NCBI GenBank assembly: GCA_009773165.1
Contig: WOUZ01000008.1
Span: forward strand, 142,244-206,243
Source: Bacteroidota bacterium
GTDB lineage: Bacteria > Bacteroidota > Bacteroidia > Bacteroidales > F082
Length of the DNA: 64,000 nucleotides
Direction of reading: 5' to 3'
Below the pieces are notes generated by a model. That model saw nothing but the letters and a program-made list of their open reading frames with translations, made no database searches and was not told the DNA's origin. The translations under genes were made by a program, and so were the position numbers. Position 1 is the first letter of the stretch; every line of letters starts with the position of its first letter. Below are positions 10,354 to 18,957 of the stretch, in pieces.

Positions 10354-10361
10354 TATATTTG
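10354..10361 (+). promoter_or_regulatory. -7 promoter element (TATATTTG) for the DAK2-DegV gene
   Basis: Exact TAnnTTTG, 38 bases upstream of the start at 10,400. A TTTG at 10,336-10,339 is closer than the usual -33 spacing, so it is not claimed as the partner. Confidence 0.6.
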
Positions 10362-10399
10362 CACGGGCTTTTGTAAATAATTACCTAAAAATTACAGCT

Positions 10400-12193
10400 T
10401 TGGAAAAAATCAAAATCACTGAAATTAATGGCATTCAATTGTATAACAGTTTTGTAGCCGGCGCTCAGCGTATTTTCGAAAACCAACAATTGCTTAATAA
10501 AATCAACGTATTTCCGGTTGCCGATGCTGATACTGGAACCAATTTAGCATCAACAATGCGCAGTATTGTCAATGCAGCGCAACCTCAACCAAACCTGAAG
10601 CTAACAGCAGTAGCACTTGCAGATGCAGCGCTTACAGGAGCCAGGGGTAATTCCGGAATTATATTCGCGCAGTTTCTTTACGGTTTCAGTAATGAGATCA
10701 AGGAAGAGGAAACATTATCGGCAAGCGCTTTTGCTGAATACATGAAAAATGCAGTCCGCTATGCCTATGAAGCCATAGCCAACCCAATGGAAGGAACAAT
10801 GATTTCTGTTATAAAGGATTGGGCTGAATACATTTATCAGTTAAAAGATCATTTTGAGGATTTTCTCAAAATGTTGCTCGATGGGCTGATGAAAGCGGTG
10901 GAATCATTAAACAGCACCACCAGTAAAATGGCAGTTCTTGCAAAAGCAGGCGTAGTTGATGCCGGAGCAAAAGGTTTTGTTGTATTTCTCGAAGGCATGT
11001 TCGACTATTTTAAAAACGGACAGCTTGAAGTTCATATCGATACCAATGCGCTGGAAATTGAGGAAGCAGTTGATGCAATCAGCCATGATGACATTACATT
11101 TCGCTTTTGCACTGAGGCAATGATAACCGGTACAAACCTGAAAAGAGAAAACTTTGCACGATTGATGGAAAACTATGGCGACTCTATGGTAATCGCCGGT
11201 TCTCCAACAAAGATGCGTATTCATATTCACACAGATCAACCCTGGAAACTATTTGAAGATATTACGACTTTGGGTACCATAACTTATAAGAAAGTGGATG
11301 ATATGGTGATGCAAAATGATATCGCATCAAACAGAAAATACCCCATTGGCCTGCTTACAGATTCTACATGCGATATCCCTAATGATCTTCAGGAAAAATA
11401 TCAGATTCAAATTGTACCATTAACAGTTCATTTCGGAGAAGAATTTTATATCGATCGAATCACGATTCAACCTGAGCAGTTTTTCAAAAAGCTTGAAACC
11501 TCAAAAATTCATCCAACAAGCGCCCAGCCTACCTTTCCTGAATTTGTCAACAGATACAACTATATGTCGTCGCACTTTGATTCTATTATTGGGATTCATA
11601 TTTCCTCCGGCATGAGCGGCACTTGGCAAAACAGTCTAAACGCTTCGCGCAAGGCAATGGAAGAATCCAAAAAGAAAATATCTGTTGTAGACAGCAAAAG
11701 ACTAAGCAGTGCTCTCGGACTCGTCGTTTTACGAGCTGCTGAAGCCATTGCAAATGGTGAAAGTCATGACGATATCGTTTCAAAGACTGCAACCTGGACA
11801 GAAAAATCGAAGATTTTAGTAACCTCCAAGACTATGAAATTCATGGTTAGAAGTGGCAGGGTAAGTCAGTCGAAAGGTCTGTTAGGCAAACTCTTAGGTA
11901 TCAAGCCAATAGTTGAAGTAATGAACCATGGCAAGACTGAAGTTTTCGGAAAACCTTTTTCCGAAAAATCAAGTATGATTATGGTAATGAATGAGATGAA
12001 ACGTTTCATTGGCGAAAACCCTGTATGGGGTTATGCTATTACCCACTCCGATAACCTGGTGAGTGCTCAGTGGTATGCTGAACAAATGGAAGCTATCACA
12101 GGTCAAAAACCGGTTTTTGTAAACCAGGCTTCACCTGTTCTTGCAGCTAATGCCGGTACAGGCGTTGTTGCTCTTTCTGTTCTACTAAAGTAA
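10400..12193 (+). CDS. DAK2-DegV fusion protein (fatty acid kinase-like)
   Basis: A 597-residue protein with TTG start; the N-terminus INGIQLYNSFVAGA is where DhaL/DAK2 domains begin. Residues 1-205 form the DhaL nucleotide-binding domain with the metal/ATP motif NVFPVADADTGTN (36-48). Residues about 225-305 match the FakA middle domain, with C237 and the HIHTD segment (275-279). Residues about 313-597 form a DegV (FakB-like) fatty-acid-binding domain with LLTDSTCDIP, TSAQPT (373-378) and SSGMSGTW (402-409). In Firmicutes FakA and FakB are separate proteins that phosphorylate exogenous fatty acids. Here kinase and lipid carrier are one chain, so a phosphoryl transfer within the polypeptide is likely (inference). 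Confidence 0.88.
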   Translation: MEKIKITEINGIQLYNSFVAGAQRIFENQQLLNKINVFPVADADTGTNLASTMRSIVNAAQPQPNLKLTAVALADAALTGARGNSGIIFAQFLYGFSNEIKEEETLSASAFAEYMKNAVRYAYEAIANPMEGTMISVIKDWAEYIYQLKDHFEDFLKMLLDGLMKAVESLNSTTSKMAVLAKAGVVDAGAKGFVVFLEGMFDYFKNGQLEVHIDTNALEIEEAVDAISHDDITFRFCTEAMITGTNLKRENFARLMENYGDSMVIAGSPTKMRIHIHTDQPWKLFEDITTLGTITYKKVDDMVMQNDIASNRKYPIGLLTDSTCDIPNDLQEKYQIQIVPLTVHFGEEFYIDRITIQPEQFFKKLETSKIHPTSAQPTFPEFVNRYNYMSSHFDSIIGIHISSGMSGTWQNSLNASRKAMEESKKKISVVDSKRLSSALGLVVLRAAEAIANGESHDDIVSKTATWTEKSKILVTSKTMKFMVRSGRVSQSKGLLGKLLGIKPIVEVMNHGKTEVFGKPFSEKSSMIMVMNEMKRFIGENPVWGYAITHSDNLVSAQWYAEQMEAITGQKPVFVNQASPVLAANAGTGVVALSVLLK

Positions 12194-12212
12194 AATTCAA
12201 AAATCTTATTAG

Positions 12213-12240
12213 AAAGCAGGTTTTTAAGCCTGCTTTTTTT
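12213..12240 (+). terminator. Intrinsic terminator after the DAK2-DegV gene
   Basis: An 8-bp perfect stem (AAAGCAGG / CCTGCTTT) with an 8-base loop, followed by a run of T. Confidence 0.85.
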
Positions 12241-12287
12241 ATTCATTCTAAATTTTAATGATTCTTAAATGCATTACCGCAATTTCC

Positions 12288-12295
12288 TAATTTTG
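12288..12295 (+). promoter_or_regulatory. -7 promoter element (TAATTTTG) for the acyl-CoA synthetase gene
   Basis: Exact TAnnTTTG, 40 bases before the ATG at 12,336 and after the preceding terminator. Confidence 0.6.
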
Positions 12296-12335
12296 CCGAA
12301 TTCATTGTTAATTTATAAACAGTAAATCGAATTCT

Positions 12336-14393
12336 ATGATTACAAGGCAGCTCACGCATCCAGAAAGTATTGTTGTTGTTGGAGGTTCGAACGACACCTC
12401 GAAACCTGGTGGCAAAGTCCTAAAAAATATTATTGACGGTGAATTTGCGGGCAAACTATTTGTCTTGAATCCAAAAGAGACACTCGTTCAAGGCATTGCA
12501 AGTTTTGCCAATCCCGTAGGAATGCCAACTGTTGACCTTGCTGTTATTGCAATCGCTGCTAAATACATCCCCGACCTTGTTGATCAACTTATTCTCCATA
12601 ATAAAACAAGGGCTTTTATCATTCTTTCTGCCGGATTCAGTGAAGAAAGCAAGGAAGGCAAAGCTTTGGAAGATAGAATTGTGAAAGCAGTCAATGCCGT
12701 TGGAGGGTCGTTGATTGGGCCAAACTGTGTAGGAATTTTAACACCTCAGCATCACAGTATTTTCACTTACCCTATTCCAAATCTTACTTCAAAAGGTTGT
12801 GATTTTATCTCAGGATCAGGAGCAACAGCATGCTTTATAATGGAAGCCGGAATCCCGAAAGGATTAAGTTTTTCCAATGTGTATTCTGTCGGAAATTCAG
12901 CCCAGATGGGCATCGAAGAGATACTGAAATATATGGATGAGAACTTCGATCCTGCAAAAGACTCCAAAATCAAGCTCCTATATCTTGAGACTATCTCTAA
13001 TCCCGAAATGCTTCTAAAACATGCCTCCTCACTTATTAAAAAAGGCTGTAAAATAGCTGCAATAAAAGCAGGATCAAGTGAGGCAGGAAGCAGAGCTGCG
13101 TCTTCCCACACCGGGGCTTTGGCAAGCCCTGATCTTGCTGTTGATGCTCTTTTCAGAAAAGCAGGTATCGTCAGATGCTATGGAAGAGAGGAACTTATTG
13201 CGGTCGCCTCTGTCTTTATGCACCCTCCTATGAAAGGTAGAAATATTGCAATCATCACGCATGCAGGAGGACCTGCAGTTATGCTAACAGATGCGCTTTC
13301 ATCAGGCAAAATGGAGGTCCCTCACATTTACGGAACAGCAGCTGAATTTCTCAAAGAAAAGCTTTTTCCCGGATCTTCAGTTGCTAACCCCATTGATTTT
13401 CTGGCTACTGGAACTGCTGATCAACTGGGAACAATCATCGATGCAGTCGAAAACGATTTTCATCATATTGATGCTATGGTTGTTATTTTTGGAACACCAG
13501 GTCTTGTTGAAATATTCGATGTTTATACGGTTTTGGATGAAAAAATGAAAGTATGTAAAAAACCGATTTTTGCAGTTTTACCTTCCATTCTTACAGCAGC
13601 TGATGAGGTTGCTTTTTTCCTTTCAAAAAACAGGATAAACTTTCCTGATGAAGCCATTTTAGGTCAGGCAATTGCAAAAGTATATCACAGCCCTCAACCG
13701 CAAACAACTGCAATATCAAGCGTCAAAGTTGATGCGAAAAAAATCCGACAAGTGATTGATAACGCTGATGAAGGATATCTTGATCCTATAAAAATTCAGT
13801 CGCTTTTGGACGCTGCAGGAATTCACCGAGCAGGTGAAGCTGTAGTTACTACTGCAGAACAAGCTCAAAATGAAGCACTAAGACTTGGTTTTCCTGTTGT
13901 AATGAAAGTAATCGGGCCATTACATAAATCAGATGTTGGAGGTGTTGTCCTGAATGTTAAAGATGAAATTCAGGCAAAGGTTGAATTTGATCGAATGATA
14001 AAAATCAAAGATACGACTGGGATTTTGATTCAGCCAATGTTGTCAGGCATGGAGCTTTTTGCCGGAGTTAAACGAGAAGGACTTTTCGGTCATATGATCC
14101 TTTGTGGTTTAGGTGGAATTTTTATTGAAGTTTTAAAAGACGTTTCCTCCGAATTGGCTCCTATTGATTTAACTACAGCAAATCAAATGATTCACAGATT
14201 AAAAAGCTTTCCTCTTCTACAAGGAATAAGAGGCCAAAAACCTATTCATATTGAAGCATTTGCGGAAATTATTACACGCCTCTTTGCATTGGTTGAGGCA
14301 GCTCCGGAAATTGCTGAAATGGATCTCAACCCTTTATTAGGGGATGAAAAACAAGTTGTAGCTGTTGATGCGCGAATCCGAATTGAAAAATAA
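12336..14393 (+). CDS. Acyl-CoA synthetase (ADP-forming), fused alpha-beta
   Basis: A 685-residue single-chain acetate/acyl-CoA ligase (ADP-forming). Residues 1-135 form a CoA-binding Rossmann domain (SIVVVGGSNDTSKPGGKVLKN). Residues about 150-300 form the succinyl-CoA-ligase-like domain with the phosphorylatable histidine in AASSHTGALASPD (H258). Residues about 470-685 form an ATP-grasp domain (GFPVVMKVIGPLHKSDVGGV). The enzyme converts an acyl-CoA plus ADP and phosphate to acid, CoA and ATP, giving substrate-level phosphorylation in fermenting anaerobes. The 2-oxoacid:ferredoxin oxidoreductase downstream makes acyl-CoAs, so the two plausibly form one pathway (inference). The next gene begins 10 bp after the stop. 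Confidence 0.92.
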   Translation: MITRQLTHPESIVVVGGSNDTSKPGGKVLKNIIDGEFAGKLFVLNPKETLVQGIASFANPVGMPTVDLAVIAIAAKYIPDLVDQLILHNKTRAFIILSAGFSEESKEGKALEDRIVKAVNAVGGSLIGPNCVGILTPQHHSIFTYPIPNLTSKGCDFISGSGATACFIMEAGIPKGLSFSNVYSVGNSAQMGIEEILKYMDENFDPAKDSKIKLLYLETISNPEMLLKHASSLIKKGCKIAAIKAGSSEAGSRAASSHTGALASPDLAVDALFRKAGIVRCYGREELIAVASVFMHPPMKGRNIAIITHAGGPAVMLTDALSSGKMEVPHIYGTAAEFLKEKLFPGSSVANPIDFLATGTADQLGTIIDAVENDFHHIDAMVVIFGTPGLVEIFDVYTVLDEKMKVCKKPIFAVLPSILTAADEVAFFLSKNRINFPDEAILGQAIAKVYHSPQPQTTAISSVKVDAKKIRQVIDNADEGYLDPIKIQSLLDAAGIHRAGEAVVTTAEQAQNEALRLGFPVVMKVIGPLHKSDVGGVVLNVKDEIQAKVEFDRMIKIKDTTGILIQPMLSGMELFAGVKREGLFGHMILCGLGGIFIEVLKDVSSELAPIDLTTANQMIHRLKSFPLLQGIRGQKPIHIEAFAEIITRLFALVEAAPEIAEMDLNPLLGDEKQVVAVDARIRIEK

Positions 14394-14403
14394 TTCCTTA
14401 TCA

Positions 14404-15093
14404 ATGAAAAGAAGTGACCTCATTTTGATTCTTGTCAGTATAGCTATTATACTTTGTTTTATATTCATACCCTCTGTGGGCGAAACATATAATAGTTTTA
14501 ACAGAGACCACGGAATGTGGATGAGTTTTATAAAATTTGCAGTTCTTGCCACATTGGGAGAATCAATAGCATTACGCATTCGTTCAGGCGTTTACAACAC
14601 AAAAGGATTTGGTCTACTTCCGAGGGCAGTTGTTTGGGGCTTTCTTGGACTTACAATAAAAATGGCTTTCGTAATTTTCGTAACAGGCACTCCAGTATTT
14701 CTGGAATACCTTGGTTTTCAAAATGCCGGCGCAATAATGAAAGAAAGTTTTTCTTTTTCAAAAGTAGGTATTGCATTCAGCATCAGCGCAGCAATGAATC
14801 TGATCTATGCCCCTGTGATGATGACGCTTCACAAAATTACCGATATACATATTGTTGCCAACGCAGGAAAATTATATGCGCTTTTGCAACCAATCGCATT
14901 CAGAAAGATTTTTAACGAATTGGATTGGGACAGACAATGGAATTTTGTTTTTAAAAAAACGATACCTTTTTTCTGGATTCCAGCGCACACCATTACCTTT
15001 TTATTGCCTGAACAGCTGCAAGTACTTTTTGCTGCATTACTAGGTATCGCCCTTGGAGTTTTGTTAAGTATCTCATCTCCAAAGCGAAAATAA
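14404..15093 (+). CDS. Conserved polytopic membrane protein (possibly Mpv17/PMP22-like)
   Basis: A 229-residue protein. ATG 14,404 is preferred over an upstream start at 14,365 that would overlap the acyl-CoA synthetase stop. It has five or six hydrophobic segments. The C-terminal stretch FFWIPAHTITFLLPEQLQVLF, with Trp-Pro and Phe-Leu-Pro spacing, recalls Mpv17/PMP22-type membrane proteins, but this is a weak resemblance. The position 10 bp after the acyl-CoA synthetase suggests co-transcription, perhaps for export of a fermentation product, which is only a guess. Confidence 0.6.
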   Translation: MKRSDLILILVSIAIILCFIFIPSVGETYNSFNRDHGMWMSFIKFAVLATLGESIALRIRSGVYNTKGFGLLPRAVVWGFLGLTIKMAFVIFVTGTPVFLEYLGFQNAGAIMKESFSFSKVGIAFSISAAMNLIYAPVMMTLHKITDIHIVANAGKLYALLQPIAFRKIFNELDWDRQWNFVFKKTIPFFWIPAHTITFLLPEQLQVLFAALLGIALGVLLSISSPKRK

Positions 15094-15193
15094 TCATTAA
15101 GCCAGATTAAATAACGAAATTCAGCCTGTTCAAAGCATCGTTTTCTGTTGCTCTCAGCAATAATCATTCTAAATTATAGAAATTGTGCAATCG

Positions 15194-15226
15194 TTTGCGC
15201 TAATAAAACTCTTTTTATTATATTTG
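15194..15226 (+). promoter_or_regulatory. Promoter (-33 TTTG, -7 TATATTTG) for the aminotransferase gene
   Basis: TTTG at 15,194-15,197 and TATATTTG at 15,219-15,226 with a 21-base spacer. This is one of the best full Bacteroidota promoters in the window. The ATG follows at 15,291. Confidence 0.65.
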
Positions 15227-15290
15227 TGCAAATGCTAACAATAGAGCTGTTTTACGCTAAAACACTCACAACAAGCAAAATAAATATATC

Positions 15291-16610
15291 ATGAGAATTA
15301 CACCCATTGATTATTCCATCGTTCATTCAAAAATTAAAGAAAGTGGCATCGCTAATATTGGCAGAGCCTCCATCAGAGAAATAAAAAAACTTATTGACAA
15401 CATTGAACAAGATACTGGACAAAAGTTCATCAGGATGGAGATGGGTATACCCGGTTTGCCGCCAGCTCAGGCAGGAGTAGATGGCCAAATTGAAGCACTT
15501 CGAAATGGAGTTGCAGCAATTTATCCTGATATTCATGGTATTGCCCCTCTTAAAAAGGAGATAAGCCGATTTGTTAAATTGTTTATGAATATCGATGTCA
15601 GCGCGGAAGGATGCATCCCAACTGTTGGCTCAATGCAGGGAGGCTTTGCAAGCTTCCTCACACTTAGCCGCATTTATGCAAAACGCAACACAACACTTTT
15701 TATCGACCCGGGCTTTCCTGTTCATAAGCAACAACATAAAGTGCTAAACCTTCCATTTGAAAGTTTTGATGTTTATAATTTTCGTGGCGACAAATTGCAC
15801 GACAAATTGAAATCCTACCTCGATAAGGGGCACATCCACTCTATTTTATATAGCAATCCTAACAACCCATCATGGATTTGCTTCACTGAAAAAGAGCTCA
15901 AAATCATTGGTGACCTTGCAAATGAGTATGATATTGTCATCATGGAAGATTTGGCATATTTTGGAATGGACTTCCGGCAGGATTTCAGCAAACCAGGCCA
16001 GCCTCCTTATCAGCCATCGGTTGCCAATTACACTGATAAATACATATTATTCATTTCCAGTTCGAAAGCATTCAGTTATGCAGGCGAACGTATTGGGATG
16101 ATGGTAATTTCTGACGTCATGTACCAATCACATTTCCCTGACCTTAAACGATTCTATCCAAATGATCAGTTTGGATACACCATGATTTTTGGAACCTTAT
16201 ACCCTTTAAGTTCAGGCACTTCACATTCTGCACAATACGGGCTTACGGCTATTTTGAAAGCGGCTAATGAAGGTAAATTTGATTTTGTTGAAGAAGTAAA
16301 AGAGTATGGCGAAAAAGCGCATATCATGAAAAAGATTTTCACAGATAACGGCTTTAACATTGTGTACGACAAAGACGAGGATCAACCCATTGCTGACGGT
16401 TTCTATTTTACCTATGCCTATCCTGGTTTTACAGGGGTTGAACTTCTTGAGGAGATGCTATATTACGGCATAAGTGCTATTTCACTGGATATTACAGGCA
16501 GTGAGCGACACGAAGGTATAAGGGCATGTACATCGCTAATAAAAAGAACTCAATTTACAGATTTGGAAGACAGGTTGAAGCAATTCCAACTAGACCATCC
16601 AACTCAATAA
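15291..16610 (+). CDS. PLP-dependent class I/II aminotransferase
   Basis: A 439-residue fold-type I aminotransferase. Visible signatures are the substrate/phosphate region with TVGSMQGGFA (111-120), NPNNPS (189-194), the acidic PLP pyridine-binding segment IVIMEDLAYFGMD (216-227) and the PLP lysine in SSSKAFSYAGERIG (K259). C-terminal residues show the arginine that binds the substrate carboxylate (GIRAC region). It transfers an amino group between an amino acid and a 2-oxoacid; the specificity cannot be read. Its place directly upstream of a 2-oxoacid:ferredoxin oxidoreductase suggests that it supplies branched-chain or aromatic 2-oxoacids to that enzyme. Confidence 0.87.
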   Translation: MRITPIDYSIVHSKIKESGIANIGRASIREIKKLIDNIEQDTGQKFIRMEMGIPGLPPAQAGVDGQIEALRNGVAAIYPDIHGIAPLKKEISRFVKLFMNIDVSAEGCIPTVGSMQGGFASFLTLSRIYAKRNTTLFIDPGFPVHKQQHKVLNLPFESFDVYNFRGDKLHDKLKSYLDKGHIHSILYSNPNNPSWICFTEKELKIIGDLANEYDIVIMEDLAYFGMDFRQDFSKPGQPPYQPSVANYTDKYILFISSSKAFSYAGERIGMMVISDVMYQSHFPDLKRFYPNDQFGYTMIFGTLYPLSSGTSHSAQYGLTAILKAANEGKFDFVEEVKEYGEKAHIMKKIFTDNGFNIVYDKDEDQPIADGFYFTYAYPGFTGVELLEEMLYYGISAISLDITGSERHEGIRACTSLIKRTQFTDLEDRLKQFQLDHPTQ

Positions 16611-16757
16611 TACAAAAATTACCCATCTAAAAATGGCAAATAATTTAACTAAAAATAATTAAAGAAACAAAGACTGAAAATTATTTAAACTAATTATAAA
16701 TTACATAATTTCAGGCAAATAGACACATTAGCTAACCTATAAAAGCGGGGTTTTAAC

Positions 16758-16765
16758 TAAATTTG
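16758..16765 (+). promoter_or_regulatory. -7 promoter element (TAAATTTG) for the vor operon
   Basis: Exact TAnnTTTG, 32 bases before the first ATG of the four-gene oxidoreductase operon. Confidence 0.6.
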
Positions 16766-16797
16766 CAACATTGAAATAAATCAAAAATAAAAGAGAT

Positions 16798-17022
16798 ATG
16801 GCTAAAGTCAGAGGCGCCATTGTAGTAGATGAAAAGAAGTGCAAAGGATGCGGTGTTTGTATTCCAGCCTGCCCTACTTCTGTAATCGAATTGGCAAATG
16901 AGGTGAATGGTAAAGGCTATCATTACGCCTATATGGAACATCCGGATGAATGCATTGGTTGTGCAAATTGCGCTATCGTTTGTCCTGATGGAGTTATCAC
17001 TGTTTACAAACTCAAGTTGTAA
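16798..17022 (+). CDS. 2-oxoacid:ferredoxin oxidoreductase, ferredoxin-like (delta) subunit
   Basis: A 74-residue protein with two complete [4Fe-4S] motifs: C15-x2-C18-x2-C21-x3-C25 and C52-x2-C55-x2-C58-x3-C62, each followed by proline as in bacterial 2[4Fe-4S] ferredoxins. It is the first gene of a tightly spaced operon with the alpha, beta and gamma subunits. It would therefore carry electrons from the TPP centre to external ferredoxin. Confidence 0.93.
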   Translation: MAKVRGAIVVDEKKCKGCGVCIPACPTSVIELANEVNGKGYHYAYMEHPDECIGCANCAIVCPDGVITVYKLKL

Positions 17023-17053
17023 CAGATTAAACCAACAAAAAAAATTAAGAAAT

Positions 17054-18139
17054 ATGGGCGAACTTAAATTAATGAAGGGTAATGAAGCATTAGCCGAAGC
17101 TGCAATTCGGGCAGGAGCTGATGCTTATTTTGGATACCCTATCACACCTCAATCGGAGGTTATTGAATATTTGATGGCTGAAAAACCATATGATCGTACC
17201 GGTATGGTTGTTTTGCAGGCAGAAAGTGAAATAGCAGCAATAAATATGGTTTATGGTGCAGCCGGAGCAGGTAAAAAGGTAATGACTTCCTCCTCTTCTC
17301 CGGGTATCAGCCTTAAACAAGAAGGTTTATCGTATATAGCCGGTTCGGAATTACCATGCGTTTATGCCAACGTTGTACGTGGTGGTCCGGGACTTGGAAC
17401 AATTCAACCTTCGCAAGCCGATTATTTTCAAAGCACCAAAGGTGGTGGACATGGTGACTATCGTCAAATAGTTCTTGCTCCTGCCTCGGTTCAGGAAATG
17501 TCTGATTTTGTGAAACTTGGTTTTGAATTAGCTTTCAAATACCGTATCGCAGTTTTAATTCTCTCTGATGGTGTTATAGGACAAATGATGGAAAAGGTTG
17601 AACTCTTTGATCCCATTCCCCGAATGACTGAAGAGGAAATTATTGCAAATTACCCATGGGCTACAACAGGAAAGAAAAGAGGCACTGAGCGCAGAGTCAT
17701 CACCTCACTCGATTTGGACAGCCATAAAATGGAAGAACACAATCACCATCTTCAGGCAAAATACAAAACGATTTCGGAAAATGAGGTGCGTTATGAGCTT
17801 ATAGACTGTGATGATGCAGAATATATTTTTGTTGCCTATGGCTCGAGTGCCCGTATCGCTCAAAAAGCAGTTCAACTTGCCAGAGCAAAAGGAATCAAGG
17901 CGGGATTGTTTCGCCTTATCACCTTATACCCATTCCCTGGTAAAGAGATGGCCGAATTATGCAAAAAAGGCGTAAAAGGCTGGCTCGCTGTTGAGATGAG
18001 TGCAGGCCAAATGGTTGAAGACGTTATGCTTTCGGTAAAAGGTTGCGCCAAAGTTGAACATTACGGCCGATATGGTGGGATAGTTCATTCACCTGAAGAA
18101 GTATTACATGCTATGGAAGAAAAAATTATAAAAGAATAA
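17054..18139 (+). CDS. vorB: 2-oxoacid:ferredoxin oxidoreductase alpha subunit (VorB/KorA-like)
   Basis: A 361-residue subunit. ATG 17,054 is the true start; the frame is open further upstream only because it shadows the ferredoxin gene. The N-terminal pyrimidine-binding domain is seen in LMKGNEALAEAAIRAGADAYFGYPITPQSE-type sequence, where the GYPITPQSE core is the family hallmark. The active-site loop SSSPGISLKQEG and the GGPGLGTIQPSQADYFQ segment follow. The C-terminal region (about 250-361) is the transketolase-C-like domain. Layout and length match annotated 3-methyl-2-oxobutanoate (VorB) or 2-oxoglutarate (KorA) enzymes; motifs alone do not separate these substrates. Confidence 0.9.
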   Translation: MGELKLMKGNEALAEAAIRAGADAYFGYPITPQSEVIEYLMAEKPYDRTGMVVLQAESEIAAINMVYGAAGAGKKVMTSSSSPGISLKQEGLSYIAGSELPCVYANVVRGGPGLGTIQPSQADYFQSTKGGGHGDYRQIVLAPASVQEMSDFVKLGFELAFKYRIAVLILSDGVIGQMMEKVELFDPIPRMTEEEIIANYPWATTGKKRGTERRVITSLDLDSHKMEEHNHHLQAKYKTISENEVRYELIDCDDAEYIFVAYGSSARIAQKAVQLARAKGIKAGLFRLITLYPFPGKEMAELCKKGVKGWLAVEMSAGQMVEDVMLSVKGCAKVEHYGRYGGIVHSPEEVLHAMEEKIIKE

Positions 18140-18143
18140 TCAG

Positions 18144-18932
18144 ATGTCAACAATAACACTCGAAGATATTATTAAACCTGAGAATCTAGTCTATAAAAAG
18201 ACAGATTTGATGACCGACAAAAGCTTGAGCTATTGCCCGGGTTGTGGTCACGGAACAGCGCATCGGATTACAATGGAAGTTCTTGAAGAATTGAATCTTG
18301 ACGAAATAACTATTGGAATTGCTCCTGTTGGTTGTTCGGTGCTTGCATACGAATTCATGAATATTGACATGACACAAGCTGCCCATGGAAGAGCACCTGC
18401 TGTTGCAACCGGCATAAAACGTGTTTGGCCTGATCGTATTGTTTTCACATATCAAGGTGATGGTGACCTGGCTGCAATCGGAACTGCAGAAACGATACAT
18501 GCTTGTAACAGAGGAGAAAAAATCGTTATCATTTTTGTGAATAACGGTATTTATGGGATGACAGGTGGTCAGATGGCTCCAACTACTCTACCCGGAATGA
18601 AATCTTCTACATCACCCTACGGAAGAGAAGTAGAAACTATGGGTAACCCATTGAAGATGACTGAACTAGTAGCTCAACTACCGGGCACTTATTTTGTTAG
18701 CCGTCAGGCTGTACATACCCCAGCTGCAGTTAGAAGAGCAAAAAAAGCGATCAAAAAAGCATTTGAAAACCAACGTGATGGAAAACCAGGCCTTTCATTT
18801 GTTGAGATCGTCTCAAATTGCAATTCCGGATGGAAAATGACACCAACTGATTCAAACAAATGGATGGAAGAAAATATGTTTCCATTCTACCCATTGGGCG
18901 ACATCAAAGTGGATGGCCAACTGGTAAAATAA
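18144..18932 (+). CDS. vorA: 2-oxoacid:ferredoxin oxidoreductase beta subunit (TPP-binding)
   Basis: A 262-residue TPP-binding subunit. CPGCGHG at 31-37 is the cysteine-containing cofactor loop. The TPP-Mg motif runs from GDGDLAAIG to VNNGIYGMTGGQ, followed by APTT. The gene starts 4 bp after the alpha subunit, as expected for subunits made in equal amounts. With alpha it forms the catalytic site that oxidatively decarboxylates a 2-oxoacid to acyl-CoA. Confidence 0.92.
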   Translation: MSTITLEDIIKPENLVYKKTDLMTDKSLSYCPGCGHGTAHRITMEVLEELNLDEITIGIAPVGCSVLAYEFMNIDMTQAAHGRAPAVATGIKRVWPDRIVFTYQGDGDLAAIGTAETIHACNRGEKIVIIFVNNGIYGMTGGQMAPTTLPGMKSSTSPYGREVETMGNPLKMTELVAQLPGTYFVSRQAVHTPAAVRRAKKAIKKAFENQRDGKPGLSFVEIVSNCNSGWKMTPTDSNKWMEENMFPFYPLGDIKVDGQLVK

Positions 18933-18957
18933 TTAGAAACCGAAAAAAATTGAAACA

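Larger units (their letters stand above)
10031..10399. other. Divergent intergenic region
   Basis: About 370 bp between divergently transcribed genes. It holds the -7 boxes at 10,065-10,072 (minus) and 10,354-10,361 (plus). The remainder is AT-rich and shows no ORF, RNA gene or strong hairpin that I can support. Confidence 0.5.

Noticed and set aside
10907..11239. 110-codon minus-strand frame inside the DAK2-DegV gene
   Set aside because: The translation lacks any family pattern and runs opposite strongly conserved FakA middle-domain residues.
14829..15167. 112-codon minus-strand frame over the membrane-protein gene
   Set aside because: Its Cys/Ser-rich, low-complexity translation and full overlap with a hydrophobic plus-strand protein mark it as a shadow.
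16907..17053. Upstream extension of the vorB frame
   Set aside because: It overlaps the ferredoxin gene in another frame. The normal VorB start MGELKLMKGN lies at 17,054, after a proper gap.
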